A stretch of 64,000 nucleotides of DNA from Pseudorhodoferax sp032153935 (GTDB lineage: Bacteria > Pseudomonadota > Gammaproteobacteria > Burkholderiales > Burkholderiaceae_C), in assembly GCF_964253035.1 (NCBI RefSeq), contig NZ_CAXUQL020000001.1, positions 3,968,001-4,032,000 on the forward strand, read 5' to 3'. Positions 53,618-62,123 of the stretch are shown piece after piece; the stretch's first letter is position 1, and every line of letters begins with the position of its first letter. Position numbers and translations under genes: made by a program. Below the pieces are notes generated by a model, which worked only from the letters and a program-made list of their open reading frames with translations, ran no database searches and was not told the DNA's origin.

Positions 53618-54228
53618 GGCGTCTGCTGCCAGGCGTAGTCCATCTGCCGCGCCGTGCGCTCGGCCAGGGCAGGGCTGGTCAGGCGTGCGACGAGGTGCAG
53701 GCTCAGGTCCAGCCCGGCGCTGATGCCGGCGCTGGTCCACAGGCGGCCGGCCGCGTCGTGCGCGACCCAGCGCGGGCCGCCTTGCACCTGGAGGTCCGGG
53801 AAGGCGCGGCGCAGGTCGTCCAGGTCCTCCCAGTGCGTGGTGACCGGTTCTTCGCCCCCGAGCACGCCGGCCTGGGCGAGCAGGAAGGCACCCGTACAGA
53901 CCGAGGCCACGGTGCCGGCCTGCGCCGCAGCCTGCGCGATCCAGGCCACGGTGGCGGGGCAGGCCAGCGCGCCATCGACCACGCCGCCGGGCACGATCAG
54001 CAGGTCGCTGGCCGGGGCGCTGGCGAAGTCGGCGTCGGGCAGCACGCGCAGACCGGCGCGGGCCCGCACGGGGGCCAGGTCGCGCGCGATGCAGCGCACC
54101 GCGAACGGGGCCGGCTGGCCCGGGTGCAGCCGCGCGTGCATGCGCACGGCCGTGGTGAAGACCTCGTAGGGGCCGGCGAAGTCCAGCGCCTCGACCTCGT
54201 CGAACACCAGGATGCCGACGTTCAGCAT
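53614..54228 (-). CDS. DJ-1/PfpI family protein
   Basis: A 204-residue stand-alone DJ-1/PfpI protein: MLNVGILVFDEVEALDFAGP and the nucleophile elbow ASVCTGAFLLAQAGVL with a conserved Cys. Isonitrile hydratase-like members share this architecture. It resembles the N-terminal half of the regulator encoded next to it, suggesting common ancestry. It overlaps the cysteine hydrolase gene upstream by 7 bp. Confidence 0.88.
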   Translation of the reverse strand: MLNVGILVFDEVEALDFAGPYEVFTTAVRMHARLHPGQPAPFAVRCIARDLAPVRARAGLRVLPDADFASAPASDLLIVPGGVVDGALACPATVAWIAQAAAQAGTVASVCTGAFLLAQAGVLGGEEPVTTHWEDLDDLRRAFPDLQVQGGPRWVAHDAAGRLWTSAGISAGLDLSLHLVARLTSPALAERTARQMDYAWQQTP

Positions 54229-54791
54229 GCGGCGCCCTCCAGCCGGGCGATGGCCGCGTCGACGCCGACGACCTGCGCAAAGCGGTCCTGCAGCACCGTG
54301 GCGGTGCGCGTGCGGATGTCGGCCGCGCAGAGCACGGAGCCGTCGGCGTTGCGCATGTCCCAGGTCAGCGTGGCCTCGGCGCAGAAGTCGACGGCCCAGC
54401 CCAGATCGGACGCATGGCGGGCGGTGGTCTCGCAGCATTGCTCGGTGCGGATGCCGCTGATGAGCAGGCGGGCGATGCCCTGCTGCGTCAGCCAGACCTC
54501 CAGGCCCGTGCCCACCAGCGCGCTGTGGCGGCTCTTGTGGAAGCTGGCGGCCGGCGTGAAGGCGGCCAGGCCCTCGATGGGCCGCACATGGCCCGAGGCC
54601 AGCGCGAACGGGTTGTCGGCCGTCTGCGGGCCAGCCACGTGCAGCACGCGCACGATGGGCACGCCGCGCTGCTGGCATGCCGCGATCAGTGCGTTCTGTG
54701 CGGTGAGCCAGGCCGCCAGCGTGGCCGGATCGTAGAACGGGCGGTGGCGGAACGACTCCTGGGCATCGATCAGAATCAGACAGGCCTTCAT
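54222..54791 (-). CDS. Isochorismatase-like cysteine hydrolase
   Basis: A 189-residue cysteine hydrolase with the catalytic triad Asp9 (LILIDAQESF), Lys86 (SFHKSRHSAL) and Cys119 (SGIRTEQCCETTAR). Family members hydrolyse amides such as nicotinamide, or isochorismate. It heads a three-gene operon with a DJ-1/PfpI protein and a GlxA-type regulator. The ATG at 54791 gives the standard N terminus; one at 54821 is also in frame. Confidence 0.88.
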   Translation of the reverse strand: MKACLILIDAQESFRHRPFYDPATLAAWLTAQNALIAACQQRGVPIVRVLHVAGPQTADNPFALASGHVRPIEGLAAFTPAASFHKSRHSALVGTGLEVWLTQQGIARLLISGIRTEQCCETTARHASDLGWAVDFCAEATLTWDMRNADGSVLCAADIRTRTATVLQDRFAQVVGVDAAIARLEGAAC

Positions 54792-54876
54792 GGTGTGCTC
54801 CGTGGCGATGGGATGGCGCAATTCTTCCCTGTGGAAAGGGTGTGCGCCATGGCACCACGGACGAGATTCGATCAGA

Positions 54877-56175
54877 TCAGGACATCATGCTATCGCTGTC
54901 GTCGAGATCGGCCAGCGTGCCCGCGCGCACCGGCACGAGCGGCGGGCGGGGGGCCGGAGGCGTCCAGCCGAACAGCACCTGCGCGGCCGCGCCGCAGACG
55001 CGGCCCTGGCAGGCGCCCATGCCGCAGCGCGCCTGCAGCTTGGCCTCGGTCCAGTCGGCGCAGCCGGTCAGTGCGGCCAGCGGCACGTCCTCGCAGCGGC
55101 ACAGCAGCGTCTCGGGCGTGGCCAGCTGGCGCAGCGGCGCGCCGAGCGCAAAGCGCTGGAGCAGCCGCTCGGCGAAGCGGTCCCAGTGCGCGAGCACGGG
55201 GCGCAGCGTCTGGGCCTGCCGGTTCTGCCCGACCGCGGCATGGCCGGCGATGGCACCCTGCACGAGCGCACGTTCGCTGCCGCCCACGCCCGTGCACTCG
55301 CCGGCCGCATGGATGCGGGGCCGGCTCGTGGCCTGCCAGTCGTCCACGGCCAGCGCGGGCAGGCCGTGGCGGAGGGCGGTGGCGCAGCCCAGCAGGCGGC
55401 CGAGCTCGGTGTTGGGCACCAGGCCGAAGCCGCAGGCCAGACGCTCGCAGGCGATCTCCTCGCTGCGGCCACGCGGGCCCTGCAGGCGCACGGCCTGCAG
55501 CTGGCCGTCGCCGAGCGCGGCCGTGACATGCCAGCCCGCGCGGTAGCCGGCGCCGCGCAGTCCGAGCCCCAGCCCCAGCCCCAGTGCCTGCCAGGCCTTG
55601 CCGGGCCAGCGCGGCAGGCCCAGCGCGAAGCGGGCCAGCGCCGGCCACGCCGCCTGCTCGGCCACGCGCAGCACCTGGGCGCCGGCCTGGCGCGCCGTGG
55701 CCGCCGCGGCCAGCAGCAGCGGCCCGCTGCCGGCGACGACGATGCGCTCGCCGGCCACGGGCATGCCGGCCTTGACCAGCGCCTGCAGGCCGCCGGCACC
55801 GGTCACGCCGGGCAGGGTCCAGCCCGGCAAGGGCAGCAGCAGTTCGCGTGCACCCGTGGCCAGCACGAGCGTGCCCCAGCGCAGCCGCCAGGCCTGCTCG
55901 GCGTCTTCGAGCAGCAGTTCGTCGTCTGCCGTGGCGGCCACCACGCGCACGCCGCCGTGCAGGCGCAGCGCGGCATGGGCCTGCACACGTGCGCGCAACT
56001 GGCGCGCCAGGGCCGGCAGCTGCACGCCTGGGCCATCGCGCCAGATCTGGCCGCCGGGGGCCGGGTTGTCGTCGAGCAGCACGGTGCGTGCGCCGCTGGC
56101 GGCCGCGGCATCGGCCGCCGCGAGCCCGGCCGGGCCGGCGCCGACGATGGCCACGTCGCAATGCTCGGTCCTCAT
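54877..56175 (-). CDS. FAD/NAD(P) oxidoreductase, D-hydroxyproline dehydrogenase subunit (HcnB-like)
   Basis: A 432-residue flavoprotein: DVAIVGAGPAGLAAADAAAA at the N terminus, GERIVVAGSGPLLLAAAATA as the second nucleotide site, and a C-terminal BFD-like [2Fe-2S] set (LLCRCEDVPLAAL, CGMGACQGRVC). This is the alpha-type subunit of HcnABC-like amino-acid dehydrogenases. It follows a small ferredoxin subunit and a second flavoprotein with 4-base overlaps, downstream of a 4-hydroxyproline epimerase. The complex should oxidise cis-4-hydroxy-D-proline (inference from context). Confidence 0.88.
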   Translation of the reverse strand: MRTEHCDVAIVGAGPAGLAAADAAAASGARTVLLDDNPAPGGQIWRDGPGVQLPALARQLRARVQAHAALRLHGGVRVVAATADDELLLEDAEQAWRLRWGTLVLATGARELLLPLPGWTLPGVTGAGGLQALVKAGMPVAGERIVVAGSGPLLLAAAATARQAGAQVLRVAEQAAWPALARFALGLPRWPGKAWQALGLGLGLGLRGAGYRAGWHVTAALGDGQLQAVRLQGPRGRSEEIACERLACGFGLVPNTELGRLLGCATALRHGLPALAVDDWQATSRPRIHAAGECTGVGGSERALVQGAIAGHAAVGQNRQAQTLRPVLAHWDRFAERLLQRFALGAPLRQLATPETLLCRCEDVPLAALTGCADWTEAKLQARCGMGACQGRVCGAAAQVLFGWTPPAPRPPLVPVRAGTLADLDDSDSMMS

Positions 56176-56423
56176 GGCGCGGTGCCCGTGGCGATCTGCA
56201 TGCCGGCGGCCACCAGGGTCTGGCAGGCCAGCCGGCGCCGGCCGTCGATGGCGACGCGGCATTCCTGGCACACGCCCATGCCGCAGACCGGTGCGCGCAG
56301 CGCGCCGCCCACGCTGCGTCGCGTGACCCCTGCGCCGGCGTGGCGCAGCGCGGCGGCGACCGAGATGCCGACCGGCACCTCGACCGGCTGGCCGTCGACC
56401 CAGAGGGCGATGCGCGCCGTCAT
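56172..56423 (-). CDS. Small (2Fe-2S) subunit of the D-hydroxyproline dehydrogenase (HcnA-like)
   Basis: An 83-residue ferredoxin-like protein: PVEVPVGISVAAALRHAG, then CGMGVCQECRVAIDG and RRLACQTLV give the [2Fe-2S] cysteines. It overlaps both neighbours by 4 bases (ATGA), so the three dehydrogenase subunits are translationally coupled. Confidence 0.88.
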   Translation of the reverse strand: MTARIALWVDGQPVEVPVGISVAAALRHAGAGVTRRSVGGALRAPVCGMGVCQECRVAIDGRRRLACQTLVAAGMQIATGTAP

Positions 56424-57523
56424 GCGCCGGCTCCGAGCAGGCGGGCAGGGGCGTAGGGCAGGGGATCGAGCGAAGGGACTGCACCCGTGACGAGCGCGGC
56501 CAGCAGCGCCGCGCTGGCCGGTGCGGTGGTCACGCCCAGGCCTTCGTGGCCCAGGGCCAGCCACAGGCCCGCGTGGCGCGGGTGCGCGCCCAGCAAGGGC
56601 AGGCCGTCGGCGGTGGCGGCGCGCAGGCCGGTCCAGCTGCGGATCGCGTTGAGGTCCGCCAGCCCCGGCAGGTAGTCGATCGCCCGGCGCAGCATGCGCG
56701 CGAGCATGGCCGGCTCGACGGCCGTATCGACCGTGTCGAACTGGCGCGAGGAGCCGACCAGCAGCTGGCCCGTGGGCCGCGCCTGCACGTTGAAGGCCAC
56801 CGAGTCGCCCTCGGCATGGTGGGCGCTCTTGACGTAGCCGAGCTCCACCAGCTGGTGCTGCACCGTGCCGGGGTAGCGGTCGGTGATGAGCAGATGGCCT
56901 TTCTTGGGCCGCAGCGCGATGTCTGCGCACAGCGTGGCCGCGTGCAGGCCGCAGGCCAGCAGCCGGTGCGGCGCACGGCGCCGGCTGCCATCGGCCAGCT
57001 GCACGGCGTCGCCGGCCAGCGCGACGGCGCGCGCGCGTTCGCGGCGCAGGCGCGGGCCAGCCTCGCGCAGCAGCCAGGCGGCCGCGGCGGGTGCGTAGAC
57101 CAGGCCATCGCCCGGCACCTGCAGGGCGCCCAGCAGGCCGGGCCGCAGCGCAGGTTCGGCCGTGCCCAGGGCCTTGGCGTCGAGCCAGCGGCTGACCACG
57201 CCTGCGCCCGCCAGGCGGGCCTGCTTGCGCTCGGCCTCGGCTGCCTCCTCGGCGTCGGCGGCGATCCACAGCGTGCCGCAGGCGCGCGCCTCGCAGGCCG
57301 CGGGCAGCCGCGGCGCCCAGTCGCGCCACTGCGCGAGCGAGGCGCTGCTCAGCGCGAGTTCGGCCGGGTTGTCGTCCATGGCGACCAGGTGGCCCATGCC
57401 AGCGGCCGTGGCACCGGGCTGGCCGTCGTCGAGCACCAGCACGTCCAGGCCCGCGGCGGCCAGTGCCTGGGCGCAGGCGGCGCCGACGATGCCGGCGCCG
57501 ATCACGATGCAGTCGGCGTCCAC
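56420..57523 (-). CDS. FAD-dependent D-amino-acid oxidase-like subunit (HcnC-like)
   Basis: A 367-residue DAO-family flavoprotein: DCIVIGAGIVGAACAQALAA is the FAD motif, with later GHLVAMDDNPAEL, GLVYAPAAAAWLLREAG and TGLRAATADGLPLLG. It is the catalytic subunit expected to oxidise the D-imino acid made by the epimerase encoded just upstream. I place the start at the GTG (57523), 7 bases after the epimerase stop; a TTG at 57553 inside the epimerase gene would add ten residues. No strong ribosome site decides it. Confidence 0.85.
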   Translation of the reverse strand: MDADCIVIGAGIVGAACAQALAAAGLDVLVLDDGQPGATAAGMGHLVAMDDNPAELALSSASLAQWRDWAPRLPAACEARACGTLWIAADAEEAAEAERKQARLAGAGVVSRWLDAKALGTAEPALRPGLLGALQVPGDGLVYAPAAAAWLLREAGPRLRRERARAVALAGDAVQLADGSRRRAPHRLLACGLHAATLCADIALRPKKGHLLITDRYPGTVQHQLVELGYVKSAHHAEGDSVAFNVQARPTGQLLVGSSRQFDTVDTAVEPAMLARMLRRAIDYLPGLADLNAIRSWTGLRAATADGLPLLGAHPRHAGLWLALGHEGLGVTTAPASAALLAALVTGAVPSLDPLPYAPARLLGAGA

Positions 57524-57530
57524 GGCCGGT

Positions 57531-58466
57531 TCAGGGGTGGATTCCCCAGGCAAAGGGGTCGTCGTCCTCGATCAGCAGCGTGGCCTCGGCGCTCAGGTGG
57601 GCGCGGCCGCGGATGGTGGGGATGACCTGGCCGGCCTCGCCGGGTTCGTAGCTGGCCTCGAACTGGCTGCCGATCACGCTGGCCTGGCGCCAGACCTGGC
57701 CGGGGGCGAGCTTGCCGTCGGCCGCCAGGCAGGCGACCTTGGCGCTGGTGCCGGTGCCGCAGGGCGAGCGGTCGTAGGCGTTGCCGGGGCACAGCACGAA
57801 GTTGCGGCTGTCGGCATCGGGGTCGTTGGCGAACAGCTCGATGTGGTCGATCTCGGCGCCATCGGTGCCCGTGATGCCCTGGGCCGCGAGTGCCTGGCGC
57901 AGCGCGGCCGCATAGGCCGTCAGCGCCGCCAGGTTGCCACCGTCCACGCGCTGGCCATGCTCGGCCACGAGGAAGAACCAGTTGCCGCCCCAGGCCACGT
58001 CGCCCAGCACGCGGCCGTGGCCGGGCAGGTCGACCGCCACCTGCTTGTGCAGCCGGTAGGCAGGCACGTTGCGCACGCTGACGCTGCCGTCGGCATGCAA
58101 GGTGGCCGTGACGGTGCCCACGGGCGTCTCGATGCGGTGCGCGCCGGGCTGGATGCGGCCCAGGTGCGCCAGCGTGGCGACCAGGCCGATGGTGCCGTGG
58201 CCGCACATGCCCAGGTAGCCCGTGTTGTTGAAGAACACCACGCCAGCGGCGGCCGTGGTGTCCTGCGGTTCGCACAGCAGCGCGCCTACCACCACGTCGC
58301 TGCCGCGCGGCTCCAGCACGGTGGCCGCGCGCCACTTGTCGTGCTCGGCCGCCAGCAGCGCGCGCCGCTCGGCCATGCTGCCGCGGCCCAGGTCGGGAAA
58401 GCCGGCCAGCACCACGCGCGTGGGTTCGCCGCCGGTGTGGGAGTCGATGACTTCGATGCGGTGCAT
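57531..58466 (-). CDS. 4-hydroxyproline epimerase (proline racemase family)
   Basis: A 311-residue proline racemase-type enzyme with both catalytic Cys: GMCGHGT (Cys88) and SPCGTGTSAK (about Cys236), so it is an epimerase, not a Thr-containing dehydratase. It converts trans-4-hydroxy-L-proline to cis-4-hydroxy-D-proline. The HcnABC-like dehydrogenase genes follow in the same operon. MHRIEVIDSHTGGEPTRVV is the standard N terminus. Confidence 0.9.
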   Translation of the reverse strand: MHRIEVIDSHTGGEPTRVVLAGFPDLGRGSMAERRALLAAEHDKWRAATVLEPRGSDVVVGALLCEPQDTTAAAGVVFFNNTGYLGMCGHGTIGLVATLAHLGRIQPGAHRIETPVGTVTATLHADGSVSVRNVPAYRLHKQVAVDLPGHGRVLGDVAWGGNWFFLVAEHGQRVDGGNLAALTAYAAALRQALAAQGITGTDGAEIDHIELFANDPDADSRNFVLCPGNAYDRSPCGTGTSAKVACLAADGKLAPGQVWRQASVIGSQFEASYEPGEAGQVIPTIRGRAHLSAEATLLIEDDDPFAWGIHP

Positions 58467-58608
58467 GTCGATCCTTCCTGGCTGCCGTGGTTCCGCGGCG
58501 CCGTTTGCACTTTCACAGCATCCCCTTGCCTGCCAATGCGCCGAAGGCCGCGGAGCAGGCCATGCCGGCAACATCCGTGGGGCTGGCTCTGCCAGACCGC
58601 AGGATGTG

Positions 58609-58646
58609 CCCCCTCGAGGGGGAGCGGCGCGCGCAGCCCGCCGCTC
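58609..58646. repeat. Palindromic intergenic repeat
   Basis: CCCCCTCGAGGGGG (58609-58622) is a perfect 14-bp palindrome. Next to it GAGCGGCG (58622-58629) pairs with CGCCGCTC (58639-58646), then GGGGGTGGGCT. It lies 9 bases past the binding-protein stop on the minus strand and may act as a terminator or mRNA-stabilising hairpin before the epimerase gene. Similar elements recur in Comamonadaceae genomes (recalled). The rest of the 189-bp gap shows nothing clear. Confidence 0.65.
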
Positions 58647-58655
58647 GGGGGTGGG

Positions 58656-59789
58656 CTAATAGCTCGCCAGCGGGGACATTTTCCCGCCCTTGAAGGTCGA
58701 CACCGTCACCGGCGCCTTCTGCAGGTTGCCCTGTGCGTCGTAGGCATAGCTGGCCGCCACGCCCTGGTGGCTGTTCTTGTGCAGGTAGTCCGAGACCTTG
58801 CCCGGGTCGGTGCTGCCGGCCTTGGCCATGGCTTCGCCCAGGAACATGGTCTGGTCGTAGTAGGCGGGCGCGTAGGCGTCGGCGTCCTGGTTGAAGCGGG
58901 CCTTGTACTTGGTGCGGAAGGCCGCGGCCGGGCTGCCGTCCTTGACCATGGCGCCGGCCTGGGCGCAGTAGACGGTGTCGTTGACCGCTTCGCCGCCGAG
59001 CTTGCCCATCTCCGGGCTGCACAGCGTGTCGCCGCCCAGCAGCTTGGCGGGAATGGCCAGGCGCTTCATCTGCTGCGTCATGGGCGCGGCCTGCGGTGCG
59101 TAGCCGCCGTAGAAGATCACGTCGGGCGCCTTGCCCTTGAGGTTGGTCAGGATGGCCGAGAAGTCGGTCGCCTTGTCGGTCGTGAACTCCTTGCCGACCA
59201 CGGTGAGGCCCTGCTTCTCGGCCTCCTTGACGAACTCGTCGGCCAGGCCCTGGCCGAAGGCCGTGCGGTCGTCGATCACGCCGACCTTCTTGACCTTGAG
59301 CACCTGGGCCGCGTAGACGGCCATGGACGAGCCGATCTGGTTGTCGCTGGCGATGATGCGAAACAGGTTCTTGTAGCCACCCTGCGTGACCTTGGGGTTG
59401 GTGCCCACGGTGGACATCACCACGTCGCCACCGTCGTAGACGCGCGAGGCCGGGATCGCCACGCCCGAGCAGTACGGGCCGAGCACGAACTTCACATTGC
59501 TGTCGACGAACTTCTGCGCCACGCTCACGCCCTGCTTGGGGTCGCACTGGTCGTCCTCGGACGCGAGCTCGAACTTCAGCGTCTTGCCGCCCACGCTGAT
59601 CTTCTTCGCGTTGAGTTCCTCGATGGCCAGGCGCACGCCGTTCTCGTTGTCCTTGCCGGCGTAGGCGTTGGGGCCGGACAGCGGGCCGCTGTGGCCGATC
59701 TTGACGACCTGCTCCTGGGCCAGCGCGGGGCCGGCCAGGGCCAAGGAGGCGAGAGCGCACAGGGCAGTGGGATGAAATGCGAAACGCAT
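58656..59789 (-). CDS. Periplasmic branched-chain amino-acid-type binding protein
   Basis: A 377-residue LivK-like receptor with a signal peptide (ALCALASLALAGPALA), VVKIGHSGPLSGPNAYAGKD, RLAIEELNAKKI and FELASEDDQCDPKQGVSVAQ. It lies directly upstream of the hydroxyproline catabolic genes on the same strand, so it may bind hydroxyproline or proline. Its membrane and ATPase partners are not adjacent. A hairpin repeat separates it from the epimerase gene, perhaps allowing different expression levels. Confidence 0.92.
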   Translation of the reverse strand: MRFAFHPTALCALASLALAGPALAQEQVVKIGHSGPLSGPNAYAGKDNENGVRLAIEELNAKKISVGGKTLKFELASEDDQCDPKQGVSVAQKFVDSNVKFVLGPYCSGVAIPASRVYDGGDVVMSTVGTNPKVTQGGYKNLFRIIASDNQIGSSMAVYAAQVLKVKKVGVIDDRTAFGQGLADEFVKEAEKQGLTVVGKEFTTDKATDFSAILTNLKGKAPDVIFYGGYAPQAAPMTQQMKRLAIPAKLLGGDTLCSPEMGKLGGEAVNDTVYCAQAGAMVKDGSPAAAFRTKYKARFNQDADAYAPAYYDQTMFLGEAMAKAGSTDPGKVSDYLHKNSHQGVAASYAYDAQGNLQKAPVTVSTFKGGKMSPLASY

Positions 59790-59932
59790 GGTGGTGTCTC
59801 CGTCGGATGCAAGGGTGAACGCCCGAGCGGGAGGTACCGCGCCGGGCCGCCGCCATCCTACTGCTGTGTACCCGGCTGCGGGTTTTCGCGGGGATGTATG
59901 CATCTGCTCCGACGGCAACGCCGGTGGCGTGC

Positions 59933-60904
59933 TCAGGGTGCGACCGGCAGCTGCACCTTGTTCAGCGCATGGCTGCTCGGCGTCCACCAGCCCTTGGCCA
60001 GCTCCTGGGCGAGCAATGCCTTCAGGATGGTGTTGACGCGGCGTGCCGCGCGCGACAGCGGCCGTCCGCTCGTATGGGCAATGGACACGCGCCGGTCGAT
60101 GGTCGGCCGGACGATGCGCGCCGTGACGAGCGCGCCCGCGGCCGGCTCGTTCTGCACCGCGGCGAGCGACAGGATGGTGAAGCATCCGGTGCGGCGCACC
60201 ATCTCCTTGAGCTGCTCGGCGGGCGCGTCGAGCTCGGCCACCATCTGCAGGCCGATGCCGATGCGGTCCAGCGCGGCGTCGACCACCGTGCGCAGCCCAT
60301 GCTCGCGCCCGGGCAGCACCATGGGCAGGCCAGCCAGCCGGCTGGCCGGCACCTGCGCATCGGCGTCGAGCAGGCCGTGCAGTTCCTGCGGGCTGCGTGC
60401 CGCCAGGTAGAGGTTCTCGTCGAGCACCCACTCCAGGTCCAGCCCCGGCACGCTGGAGGTGGCGTAGACCAGGCCCAGGTCGACAGTGCCGTCCGGCAGC
60501 CAGCGCGCGATGTGGCCCGACAGGCCCGAGACCACGCGCAGCTGCACGTTGGGCATCTCGCGCTGCACGGTCTGCACCAGCGGCACCGTGAGCAGCGCCG
60601 TGAGCGAGCCCGGGATGCCCACCGCCACGCGGCCGACCTCGGCCGACTGGTGCACGCGCATGCTCGAGGTCGCCGTCTCCACCGCATCGAGCACGGTGCG
60701 CGCATGCACGAGGAAGTCACGGCCCTCGGGCGTGAGGATGGCGCCGTCGAAGCGGCGTTCGAACAGCTGCACGCCGAGCTCTTCTTCCAGCAACTTGATT
60801 TGCGCGCTGACCGAGGGCTGCGAGATGTGCAGCACCTGCGCGGCTTGCAGGAAGGAGTGCTGCTCGGCGATGGCGACGAAGTACCTGAACTGCTTGAGGT
60901 TCAC
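59933..60904 (-). CDS. LysR-family transcriptional regulator
   Basis: A 323-residue LysR regulator beginning at a GTG (MNLKQFRYFVAIAEQHSFLQ, then ISQPSVSAQIKLLEEELGVQ). NAC/Cbl-type effector domain by length. It lies on the same strand as, and 37 bp after, the CoA-transferase gene, so it may be the last gene of the TRAP-ADH-CoA-transferase operon or regulate the hydroxyproline genes downstream. Neither is shown directly. Confidence 0.9.
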   Translation of the reverse strand: MNLKQFRYFVAIAEQHSFLQAAQVLHISQPSVSAQIKLLEEELGVQLFERRFDGAILTPEGRDFLVHARTVLDAVETATSSMRVHQSAEVGRVAVGIPGSLTALLTVPLVQTVQREMPNVQLRVVSGLSGHIARWLPDGTVDLGLVYATSSVPGLDLEWVLDENLYLAARSPQELHGLLDADAQVPASRLAGLPMVLPGREHGLRTVVDAALDRIGIGLQMVAELDAPAEQLKEMVRRTGCFTILSLAAVQNEPAAGALVTARIVRPTIDRRVSIAHTSGRPLSRAARRVNTILKALLAQELAKGWWTPSSHALNKVQLPVAP

Positions 60905-60941
60905 CGTGGGATCTCGGGGCGCTGGGAGAGGGCGCGCAGTA

Positions 60942-62108
60942 TCAGGCCATCCGGTCGAGTTCGGCCAGGATCTCGGCCGTGTGCTCGCCCAGGCGCGGGG
61001 CCGGACGCGTGAAGTGGCCCGGACTTTCGGACAGCCGCGGCACGATGTTGTGCATGGGGATGCTGCCCAGCTCGCGGTCCTCTACATGCACGATGGCCTG
61101 GCGGCCGGTCACGAAGGGGTGGTCCATGAGGTCGGCCACCGAGCACACCGGCCCGACCGTGACGCCGGCGGCCTCGAACGCGTCCAGGTTGTCTTGTTGG
61201 CTGCGTACGCCGATGAAGGCCGCGATGATCGCGTCCAGCGTTTCGCGGTGGGCTACGCGCGCACCGTTGGTCGCGAAGCGCGGATCGTCCTTGAGCTCCG
61301 GCCGGCCAATGGTGTCCAGGATGCGCATGGCCATGGACTGCATGGAGCCCGACAGCGCGACGTACTTGCCGTCGGCGCAGGCGTAGATGTTGCGCGGCGC
61401 GGTGTGGGTGGACTGGTTGCCCGAACGCATGGTGGGCACGCCGGTGAGCTGGTACTTGGCCGCCTCGGAGGCGATGACCGAGAAGATTGGTTCGAACAGC
61501 GACAGGTCGATCACCTGGCCGCGGCCCTCGCGCTCGGCCACACGCAGGGCGGTCAGCACACCGGCGGCGCCGTAGACGCCGGCGATCATGTCGGCCAGCG
61601 CCAGCGGCGGCAGCACGGGCGGCCGGTCGGGATAGCCGTTCAGGTGCGCGAAGCCCGACATGGCTTCCACCAGCGTGCCGAAGCCGGGCTTGTGGTGGAA
61701 GGGCCCGGTCTGCCCCCAGCCGGAGATGCGCACGACCACCAGCGCCGGGTTCAGCGCCAGCAGCGCCTCGGGCGCCAGGCCCATGCGCTCCAGAGCGCCG
61801 GGCACGAAGTTCTCGATGAAGACCTGCGAATGCCGCACCAGCTTGCGCAGCTGCGCCAGCCCGGGCTCGGTCTTGAGGTCGAGCACCAGCGAACGCTTGT
61901 TGCGGCCGTAGACCTTCCAGTAGATGTCCTGGTCTTCCTCGCGCCAGCTGCGCAGGTCGTCGCCCGCGCCCTCGCGTTCCACCTTGATGACATCGGCGCC
62001 GAAGTCGGCCAGGTACACGCTCAGCATGTTGCCGGCCACCAGGCGCGACAGGTCGAGCACGCGCACGCCGTGCAGCGGGCCGTGCGCGTTGGAGTTGAAT
62101 CGTTGCAT
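60942..62108 (-). CDS. CaiB/BaiF family III CoA-transferase
   Basis: A 388-residue CoA-transferase: GVRVLDLSRLVAGNMLSVYL, LADFGADVIKVEREGAGDD, WKVYGRNKRSLVLDLK and ENFVPGALERMGL, where the Asp in GYGRNKxxxxxDL-type context and the ENF segment are typical. It moves CoA between acyl-CoA and a free acid. It sits 15 bp after a zinc alcohol dehydrogenase and downstream of a TRAP permease, suggesting import, oxidation and activation of a carboxylate. Confidence 0.9.
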   Translation of the reverse strand: MQRFNSNAHGPLHGVRVLDLSRLVAGNMLSVYLADFGADVIKVEREGAGDDLRSWREEDQDIYWKVYGRNKRSLVLDLKTEPGLAQLRKLVRHSQVFIENFVPGALERMGLAPEALLALNPALVVVRISGWGQTGPFHHKPGFGTLVEAMSGFAHLNGYPDRPPVLPPLALADMIAGVYGAAGVLTALRVAEREGRGQVIDLSLFEPIFSVIASEAAKYQLTGVPTMRSGNQSTHTAPRNIYACADGKYVALSGSMQSMAMRILDTIGRPELKDDPRFATNGARVAHRETLDAIIAAFIGVRSQQDNLDAFEAAGVTVGPVCSVADLMDHPFVTGRQAIVHVEDRELGSIPMHNIVPRLSESPGHFTRPAPRLGEHTAEILAELDRMA

Positions 62109-62123
62109 CGCTCCGCCCTCAGC

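Noticed and set aside
59870..59886. Small hairpin ACCCG-GCTG-CGGGT followed by TTT on the plus strand
   Set aside because: It has terminator shape, but no plus-strand gene lies upstream, and on the minus strand it has no T tract.
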